This document shows, piece after piece, positions 58,800-64,000 of a DNA stretch of 64,000 nucleotides. Position 1 is the stretch's first letter. Each line of letters begins with the position of its first letter. The notes under the pieces were generated by a model. That model made no database searches. It saw only the letters and a list, made by a program, of their open reading frames with translations, and was not told the DNA's origin. The position numbers and the translations under genes are program-made. Source of the stretch: Frigidibacter sp037095735 (GTDB lineage Bacteria > Pseudomonadota > Alphaproteobacteria > Rhodobacterales > Rhodobacteraceae); the NCBI RefSeq assembly GCF_037095735.1, contig NZ_JBAWKD010000002.1:434001-498000 (forward strand), written 5' to 3'.

Positions 58800-59216
58800 T
58801 CAGGTGGTCCGGCCGATGCGGATGGTCTGCACCACCGCCTCTGGCACCGAGCGCTTCAGGTCGACGTGGAGAAGCCCGTTCTCCAGCGTCGCTCCGGACA
58901 CCTCGACCCCGTCGGCCAGCACGAAGCTGCGCTGGAACGCCCGGGCCGCGATGCCGCGGTGCAGGAAGATCCGGGTCTCGCCCTCGTCGCCCTGCCGGCC
59001 GCGGATCACCAGCTGCCGATCCTCGACCGTGATCGAGAGATCGTCCTCGCGGAACCCTGCGACGGCGAGCGTGATGCGGAAGGCATGCTCTCCGGACTGT
59101 TCGATATTGAAGGGCGGGTAGCCTTCGGCCCCGGCCTTCACCGTGCGCTCCACCAGCCGCTCCAGCTGGTCGAAGCCCAGCAGGAAGGGGTGCGCGCCGA
59201 AACTCACCTTGGTCAT
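58800..59216 (-). CDS. Small heat-shock protein, Hsp20/IbpA family
   Basis: A 138-residue cytoplasmic chaperone that holds unfolding proteins. YPPFNIEQSGEHAFRITLAVAGFREDDLSITVEDRQLVIRG is the alpha-crystallin domain. The C-terminal L-x-V-type LKRSVPEAV end is short. The ATG at 59216 starts MTKVSFGAHPFLLGFDQLERL, typical of IbpA-like proteins in this group. A heat-shock-type promoter is visible upstream and DUF1150 follows. Confidence 0.93.
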   Translation of the reverse strand: MTKVSFGAHPFLLGFDQLERLVERTVKAGAEGYPPFNIEQSGEHAFRITLAVAGFREDDLSITVEDRQLVIRGRQGDEGETRIFLHRGIAARAFQRSFVLADGVEVSGATLENGLLHVDLKRSVPEAVVQTIRIGRTT

Positions 59217-59276
59217 CTCTGTCCTCGTCCAAGCGACATCGTCAGGGCCCCGATCGCGGCGACCCCGTCTGTATCG

Positions 59277-59306
59277 AATATGGGGGCGGGTCCGTGGCGC
59301 GGCAAG
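59277..59306 (-). promoter_or_regulatory. Candidate RpoH (sigma-32) promoter for hsp20
   Basis: On the reverse strand CTTG (59303-59306) and CCCATATT (59277-59284) are separated by 18 bases, similar to heat-shock promoters of alphaproteobacteria (CTTG, then CYTAT-T). The -10 box lies 60 bases before the hsp20 start. Confidence 0.45.
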
Positions 59307-59438
59307 TGACTCGCACCTCGCTCGCGCCGCGGGGGCATCACAAGCCTTTGCAGGCGCCGGCATCTGCCGCTATTCTGGGCCATGCCCCCAGCTGGCCGGG
59401 ATCCCCCCGGCGGCGCCACGGGCCAAGGGCCGGAACCG

Positions 59439-59669
59439 ATGAACGCGCCGATGACGCCCCGCGGGCAGATGGAACACGAGGACGTGCTGCGCGTGAAGCT
59501 CGAGGTGCTGCGGCGCGAGCACCGCGACCTCGACCAGGCGATCCATGCGCTGGAAGAGACCGGCCGGTCGGACCCGCTGCGGCTGCGCCGGTTGAAGAAG
59601 CAGAAGCTGCTGCTGAAGGACCAGATCGCGCGGATCGAGGACCAGCTGACCCCCGACATCATCGCCTGA
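59439..59669 (+). CDS. YdcH family (DUF465) protein
   Basis: A 76-residue helical protein. RVKLEVLRREHRDLDQAIHALEE and LRLRRLKKQKLLLKDQIARIEDQL form the two coiled helices of YdcH/DUF465. The function is unknown. The start at 59439 gives MNAPMTPRG; an internal ATG at 59469 would give the bare family core. GGGCCGGA lies upstream. It precedes purE by 136 bases. Confidence 0.85.
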   Translation: MNAPMTPRGQMEHEDVLRVKLEVLRREHRDLDQAIHALEETGRSDPLRLRRLKKQKLLLKDQIARIEDQLTPDIIA

Positions 59670-59711
59670 ACGACGGACCCGACCGGCGACGCCGCCAAGG
59701 GCACGCCGCCC

Positions 59712-59753
59712 ATTGCGCCCTGCCCAGTGCGCCCTGCCCATTGCGCCCTGTCG
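59712..59753. repeat. Three tandem 14-bp repeats before purE
   Basis: ATTGCGCCCTGCCC, AGTGCGCCCTGCCC and ATTGCGCCCTGTCG stand head to tail, ending 52 bases before the purE ATG. The units differ at one to two positions. Confidence 0.85.
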
Positions 59754-59805
59754 GCCCGTGCGTATAGTGCCCGCTCTTATTTCCGGGCGCGCAAGGGACA
59801 TCGGC

Positions 59806-60291
59806 ATGGGCGTGAAGGTCGGCATCATCATGGGCAGCCAGTCGGACTGGCCCACGATGAAGGAAGCGGCGACGATCCTCGACGAGCTGGGGATCGCCTA
59901 CGAGACGAAGATCGTCTCGGCCCACCGCACCCCCGACCGGCTCTGGTCCTATGGCAAGGCCGCCGTCGAGCGCGGGCTGCACGTGATCATCGCCGGGGCC
60001 GGCGGCGCCGCGCATCTGCCGGGGATGATGGCCTCGAAGACCCGGGTGCCGGTGATCGGCGTGCCGGTTCAGACCCGCGCCCTGTCGGGCGTCGACAGCC
60101 TGTATTCGATCCTGCAGATGCCGAAGGGCTTCCCCGTCGCCACCATGGCGATCGGCGCCGCCGGGGCCGCCAACGCCGGCCTGATGGCCGCGGGCATCCT
60201 CGCCATCACCGATCCCGCGATCGCCGCCCGCCTCGACGCCTGGCGCGAGGCGCTCTCTGCCTCCATTCCCGACGAGCCCTCTGATGACTGA
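59806..60291 (+). CDS. purE: N5-carboxyaminoimidazole ribonucleotide mutase
   Basis: A 161-residue class I PurE that converts N5-CAIR to CAIR in purine synthesis. IMGSQSDWPTMK, VSAHRTPDRL and AGAGGAAHLPGMMAS are the substrate-binding motifs with the conserved His. The ATG at 59806 starts MGVKVGI; AAGGGA is upstream. It overlaps purK by eight bases, so both are translated together. Tandem repeats stand before it. Confidence 0.97.
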   Translation: MGVKVGIIMGSQSDWPTMKEAATILDELGIAYETKIVSAHRTPDRLWSYGKAAVERGLHVIIAGAGGAAHLPGMMASKTRVPVIGVPVQTRALSGVDSLYSILQMPKGFPVATMAIGAAGAANAGLMAAGILAITDPAIAARLDAWREALSASIPDEPSDD

Positions 60292-61360
60292 CACCGCCCC
60301 CCTCGCCCCCGGCGCCACCATCGGCATCCTCGGCGGCGGCCAGCTTGGCCGCATGCTGGCGGTCGCCGCCAGCCGCCTGGGCCTCAAGGCGCATGTCTAC
60401 GAGCCGGGCGCCAACCCGCCGGCCGCGGAAGTGGCCCATGCCGTGACCACGGCCCCCTACGAGGACGAACCCGCGCTGCGCGCCTTCGCCGCCTCGGTCG
60501 ATGTCATCACCTACGAGTTCGAGAATGTGCCGACCTCGGCGCTCGACATCCTCGAAAGCCTGCGCCCGATCCGGCCGGGCCGCCGCGCGCTGGCGGTCAG
60601 CCAGGACCGGATCCTGGAAAAGACCTTCCTGAACGGCGCCGGCCTCGCGACCGCGCCCTGGGCCTCGGTCGAGTTCCCGGACGATCTTGCCGCAGCGGTC
60701 GAGCGCATCGGGGCGCCCTCGATCCTGAAGACCACGCGCATGGGCTATGACGGCAAGGGTCAGGCCCGGATCCTCGACGCGGCCGAGGCCGCGGCGGCAC
60801 TGGCGACGCTTGAAGGCGCGCCGGCGATTCTCGAGGGCTTCGTCGACTTCAGCCGCGAGATCTCGGTGATCGCGGCCCGCGGGCTCGACGGGGCGGTCAC
60901 CGCCTACGACCCCGGCGAAAACGTGCACCGCGACGGCATCCTGCACACGACGACGATTCCGGCGCGGATCTCGGCCTCGCAGCGCTCGGACGCGGTGCTG
61001 ATCGCGGCGAAGATCCTGACGCAGCTCGATTATGTCGGCGTGATGGGGGTCGAGCTCTTCGTGACCCCGCAGGGGCTTCTGGTGAACGAGATCGCGCCGC
61101 GGGTCCACAACTCGGGCCACTGGACGCAGAACGGCTGCACCATCGACCAGTTCGAGCAGCACATCCGTGCCGTCGCCGGCTGGCCGCTGGGCGACGGCGC
61201 GCGGCATACCGACGTGGTGATGACCAACCTGATCGGCGACGACGTCGCGAAGGTGCCGGACTATGCCCGCGATCCGGATGTGGCGATCCACCTCTACGGC
61301 AAGGCGCAGGCGCGGCCGGGCCGGAAGATGGGCCATGTGAACCGGGTGATCCGCCGCTGA
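60284..61360 (+). CDS. purK: N5-carboxyaminoimidazole ribonucleotide synthase
   Basis: A 358-residue ATP-grasp enzyme that carboxylates AIR using bicarbonate, supplying PurE. LGGGQLGRMLAVAA opens the preATP-grasp domain. TYEFENVPT, LKTTRMGYDGKGQ, EISVIAARG and EIAPRVHNSGHWT are typical, with the acidic metal residues in the last. Its start overlaps purE. Nothing is truncated. Confidence 0.97.
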   Translation: MTDTAPLAPGATIGILGGGQLGRMLAVAASRLGLKAHVYEPGANPPAAEVAHAVTTAPYEDEPALRAFAASVDVITYEFENVPTSALDILESLRPIRPGRRALAVSQDRILEKTFLNGAGLATAPWASVEFPDDLAAAVERIGAPSILKTTRMGYDGKGQARILDAAEAAAALATLEGAPAILEGFVDFSREISVIAARGLDGAVTAYDPGENVHRDGILHTTTIPARISASQRSDAVLIAAKILTQLDYVGVMGVELFVTPQGLLVNEIAPRVHNSGHWTQNGCTIDQFEQHIRAVAGWPLGDGARHTDVVMTNLIGDDVAKVPDYARDPDVAIHLYGKAQARPGRKMGHVNRVIRR

Positions 61361-61405
61361 CCGGGACCGCCGCCCGCGATCTGGATGCGGCACGATCTGC
61401 ACGGA

Positions 61406-61437
61406 AAAGGGCCGGCATCGCGCGATGCCGGCCCTTT
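61406..61437. terminator. Bidirectional terminator between purK and the VPLPA-CTERM-type gene
   Basis: AAAGGGCCGGCATC pairs with GATGCCGGCCCTTT around GCGC, followed by CGTTTCG. The 14-bp stem lies between convergent gene ends. Confidence 0.85.
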
Positions 61438-61460
61438 CGTTTCGATCCCGCGCCCGGGGA

Positions 61461-61973
61461 TCAGGCGGCGCGGCGGCGGCGCAGCGCGGCCAGACCGCCA
61501 AGACCCGCGACCATCATCAGGCCGGCAGCCGGCACCGGCACCGGCGCCGGACCCGGCGCGCCACCCGCGGTGCGGATGACGAAGGTCTCGCTGAAATACC
61601 CGCCGTCCACGTTCCAGACGAAGCCGGCCAGCGCGTCCGAGACGTCGCAATGGGTCCAGCTGCTGTTGAACCAGCCCGAGGCGCAGGCGTAGATGTCGTC
61701 CTTGAAGAAAGACGCCACGAAATCAGAGACGCTGGGCAGGATATAATCCGCGATCTCTTTCGCGTCGGGCAGGCGCCAGCCGTAGGTCGCCTGCTCGGCG
61801 ATGTCGAAATTCGCGCAGGAGTCGATGTCCGCCCCGCAGGGCGAAGCCCAGGCCCAGTCGGCATCGCCGATGGTGATGTAATCGGCGACGGGGATTTCGC
61901 CGCTGTAAATGGTCGCGGCACCGGCAGCAGAGGCCGCGACCGAGAAGGCCGCAGCCAGAAAGACTTTCTTCAT
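61461..61973 (-). CDS. Exported protein with a VPLPA-CTERM-type sorting signal
   Basis: A 170-residue protein. The signal peptide is MKKVFLAAAFSVAASAAGAA. The mature domain has several cysteines (CGADIDSC, CASGW, HCDV) and aromatic residues; no enzyme family is recognised. The C-terminus is a Pro-rich linker followed by VPVPAAGLMMVAGLGGLAAL and RRRRAA. That is a sorting motif, one membrane helix and a basic end, as in VPLPA-CTERM exosortase substrates. GGAG lies upstream of the ATG at 61973. No exosortase gene is in the window. Confidence 0.82.
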   Translation of the reverse strand: MKKVFLAAAFSVAASAAGAATIYSGEIPVADYITIGDADWAWASPCGADIDSCANFDIAEQATYGWRLPDAKEIADYILPSVSDFVASFFKDDIYACASGWFNSSWTHCDVSDALAGFVWNVDGGYFSETFVIRTAGGAPGPAPVPVPAAGLMMVAGLGGLAALRRRRAA

Positions 61974-62111
61974 GAGTAACTCCAAAACTCGTCAGGGAAC
62001 ACGCTAGCGTGATCATCCTAGGGCCGCCGCCGAAACCGCGTCAAACCCTTTCGGCTGGCGGGTCGGCCGCGCCGCCTTCGCCGCCCCCCTTTGCGGCGGC
62101 CCCGCCCTCGT

Positions 62112-62957
62112 TCAGCGCGGCCGGCGCCCGGCCAGCGACAGCGTCACCCCGCCGATCACCAGCGCCGCCGCGGCCCAGAATCGCGGCCCCGGCGTCTCGG
62201 CCAGTAGCAGCGCGCCGCCCAGCGCCGCGATCACCGGCACCGTCAGCTGCGCCACCGCCGCCCGGCTGGCCGCCAGCCGCGGCAGGCAGGCATACCAGAG
62301 CGCATAGCCAAGGCCCGAGGTCACCGCGCCCGACAGCGCCGCCAGACCCACGCCGGCGGCCCCGGGCGCCACCACATCGGGCCGCAGCACCAGCGCCATG
62401 AGCCCCAACGGCAGCGCCAGCAGGAAGTTCGCCGCCGTATCGCCCAGCGGGTCGGCCGCGCCGCGGCCGGCCAGCGAATAGATCCCCCAGCCCAGCCCCG
62501 CGGCCGCCATCAGCGCCACGCCGCTGCCCGCCAGCCGCGCCGCGCCCGAGGGCCAGGCCAGCAGGCAGAGCCCGGCGAAGGCCAGCCCGGCCCCCAGCGC
62601 CCGGCGTGCCGGCACCTGCTCGCCCAGCGCCAGCGCCCCCGCGAACATCGTCAGCTGCACCGCGCCGAACAGGACCAGCGCCCCCGCCCCGGCATCGAGC
62701 GTGAGATAGGCGAAGGAAAACCCCAGCATGTAGAGCGCGAGGCTCGCCACCCCCACCGCGCGCCGCGGCCCGAGGCCGGGCCGGAACCCGCGCGGGCGCA
62801 GCGCCGCCAGCGCGACCAGCGTCGCCGCCCCCGCCGCCAGCCGCACCGCCGCGAAGCTTGACGGCCCGATGCCGCCCCCCGCCAGCGCAAGCCGGTTCAG
62901 CAGCGAGTTGGCCGCGAAGGCCAGCATCGCCAGCCCCACCATCAGGATCAGTCGCAT
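62112..62957 (-). CDS. EamA/DMT family transporter
   Basis: A 281-residue inner-membrane protein with ten predicted hydrophobic helices in two repeated halves, typical of the drug/metabolite transporter superfamily. The first half opens with FAANSLLNRLALAGGGIGPSSFAAVRL, the EamA pattern, and the second with GWGIYSLAGRGAADPLG. The substrate is unknown; relatives export amino acids or metabolites. It is divergent from the Nudix gene. Nothing is truncated. Confidence 0.88.
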   Translation of the reverse strand: MRLILMVGLAMLAFAANSLLNRLALAGGGIGPSSFAAVRLAAGAATLVALAALRPRGFRPGLGPRRAVGVASLALYMLGFSFAYLTLDAGAGALVLFGAVQLTMFAGALALGEQVPARRALGAGLAFAGLCLLAWPSGAARLAGSGVALMAAAGLGWGIYSLAGRGAADPLGDTAANFLLALPLGLMALVLRPDVVAPGAAGVGLAALSGAVTSGLGYALWYACLPRLAASRAAVAQLTVPVIAALGGALLLAETPGPRFWAAAALVIGGVTLSLAGRRPR

Positions 62958-63065
62958 CCGGGTCTCCTCCCGCGCCCAGCCTCGCGCCGAAAGGCGGGGG
63001 CAGGCAAGGGGCGCGGCGGCCCCGGCGGGCTGGACATCGCGTCGCGCCCGCGCGAGGGTCGTGCC

Positions 63066-63524
63066 ATGGCCCTACCCTCTCCCCGCCTCGCCGTGCGCGC
63101 CCTGATCCTGCACGAGGACAGGCTCCTGATCGTCAACGCCTTCCCCGAGGCGCAAAGCGACCTGTGGTGCGCACCGGGCGGCGGCGTCGAACGCGGCAGC
63201 TCGCTGCCCGACAACCTCGCGCGCGAGATCCTCGAAGAGACCGGCCTGCAGATCGCGGTGGGCGACCCGGTGCTGGTGAACGAATTCCACGATCCCGGCG
63301 GCATCTTCCACCAGGTCGATGTCTACTTCCGCGCCAGCATCACCGGCGGCGAGATCGGCGGCGACTGGACCGACCCGGAAGGCGTGGTCACCCTGCGCCG
63401 CTTCGTGACGCGGGACGAGCTTGCGACGCTGCGCCACAAGCCCGACAGCCTCGCCGCCGCGGCCTGGCCCGCGCCGGATGCGGCCCCGGTGCTCTACGAT
63501 CCGCTCGAGCCGATCCTGCGCTGA
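63066..63524 (+). CDS. Nudix hydrolase with an atypical Nudix box
   Basis: A 152-residue protein. The box reads GGGVERGSSLPDNLAREILEETGL: the REILEETGL metal-binding part is intact, but the first Glu of the consensus (after Gly-x5) is Ser. The remaining sequence fits the ADP-ribose/MutT-like group. It probably cleaves a nucleoside diphosphate linked to another group. GAGGG lies before the ATG. It is followed by a convergent GNAT gene. Confidence 0.87.
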   Translation: MALPSPRLAVRALILHEDRLLIVNAFPEAQSDLWCAPGGGVERGSSLPDNLAREILEETGLQIAVGDPVLVNEFHDPGGIFHQVDVYFRASITGGEIGGDWTDPEGVVTLRRFVTRDELATLRHKPDSLAAAAWPAPDAAPVLYDPLEPILR

Positions 63525-63528
63525 GCGG

Positions 63529-64000
63529 TCAGACCATCAGGAAGGTTTCGGGATAGACCAGCCGCCCGGCGGTGCCGGCCGTGCCGGGCCGGATCGGATA
63601 GACCAGCGTGTAGTCGCGGGGATAGTCGGACGAAAGCTGCGCCCCCGCCTCGCGGCTGAACCCGAAGCGGCGGTAATAGGCCGGTGGGCCGACCACCGCG
63701 ATCGCCTTGGCCCCCTTCTGCCGCGCGCGGTCCAGCCCGTAGCGCACGATCTCCGAGCCGATGCCCCGGTCCTGCCGGGCCCGGATCACCGCCAGCGGCC
63801 CGACCGCCCACCAGCCCTCGGGCTCGACGAGACGGGCGAAGGCGATATGGCCGATGATCTTGCCCGCATCCTCGGCGACCAGCTCCATCGCCATGTCGCC
63901 CGAGGCGCGCATCGCCTCGACCAGGCGGCTTTCCTCGGGCCGGCCATAGGCGGTGTTCAGAAGCACCGAGATCATCGTGCGGTCGAGATCGCGGACTTCC
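63529..64000 (-). CDS. GNAT family N-acetyltransferase (5' end outside window)
   Basis: The frame is open through the right edge. The visible part has AFARLVEPEGWWAVGPLAVIRARQDRGIGSEIVRYGLDRAR, where the Q/R-x-x-G-x-G loop (RQDRGIG) binds acetyl-CoA, and GPPAYYRRFGF, a strong mark of the YhbS-like group. An ATG at 63975 exists, but in-frame sequence upstream still looks coding (EVRDLDRTM), so the start is probably beyond position 64000. The acceptor is unknown. Confidence 0.83.
   Translation of the reverse strand, partial: EVRDLDRTMISVLLNTAYGRPEESRLVEAMRASGDMAMELVAEDAGKIIGHIAFARLVEPEGWWAVGPLAVIRARQDRGIGSEIVRYGLDRARQKGAKAIAVVGPPAYYRRFGFSREAGAQLSSDYPRDYTLVYPIRPGTAGTAGRLVYPETFLMV

Noticed and set aside
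59213..59713. Reverse-strand frame opposite the YdcH gene
   Set aside because: It is the antisense of a recognisable YdcH coding region and of promoter sequence, with no family match.

Overview
The window is a high-GC chromosomal segment of an alphaproteobacterium, most probably a member of the Rhodobacteraceae (Rhodobacter/Paracoccus type). Indicators are the CtaD/cytochrome c2 pair, the folB-folP-glmM and glyS/PPDK-like blocks, the lrp-trxB and lrp-lrp/ilvC divergent arrangements, the hsp20-DUF1150 pair, a VPLPA-CTERM-type surface protein and many ATGA-overlapped operons. The genus cannot be fixed from sequence alone. No phage, transposase, CRISPR array or rRNA was seen; one tRNA is present.

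Positions 1-14782 look accessory and catabolic. There are two flavoproteins of the 3-ketosteroid dehydrogenase (KstD)/fumarate reductase class, one cut by the left edge. With them are an extended SDR (NAD-dependent epimerase/dehydratase), a shikimate-dehydrogenase-like oxidoreductase, a complete five-gene branched-chain-amino-acid-type ABC importer, two classical SDRs, an AraC regulator of PobR type, a NIPSNAP protein and 4-hydroxybenzoate 3-monooxygenase (PobA). Together they fit uptake of a ring acid, oxidation of ring alcohols to ketones, ring desaturation to 4-hydroxybenzoate and hydroxylation to protocatechuate. This resembles the aerobic cyclohexanecarboxylate aromatization route. The substrate is inferred, not shown.

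Positions 14888-31485 are core metabolism: tRNA-Leu(GAG), a secreted peptidoglycan-binding-domain protein, lipB, cytochrome c2, ctaD, a DUF2244 membrane protein, a DUF3008 protein with a stress-type promoter, a YqeY protein, carA, an NfrB-like glycosyltransferase with a GspE/MshEN-type N-terminus, a GntR regulator, a pyrimidine-nucleotidase-like HAD protein, a UbiH-family hydroxylase, two Lrp/AsnC regulators and ilvC.

Positions 31552-50383 hold small secreted and membrane proteins, an OpgC-type acyltransferase, the folB-folP-glmM operon, a SleB-type cell-wall hydrolase, a PPDK-like protein with a degraded ATP-grasp half next to glyS, a DEAD-box helicase, thymidine kinase, CsbD with a GGAAC-N17-CGTT promoter, the ybjN-proC-csaA run, an SGNH-like secreted hydrolase and ubiK.

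Positions 50557-64000 hold the lgt-methyltransferase-pgeF operon, a Hint-domain protein preceded by a tiny coupled frame, lrp/trxB, a CHASE3 histidine kinase with a single-domain response regulator, hsp20-DUF1150, a YdcH protein, purE-purK, a VPLPA-CTERM-type protein, an EamA transporter, a Nudix hydrolase and a GNAT acetyltransferase cut by the right edge.
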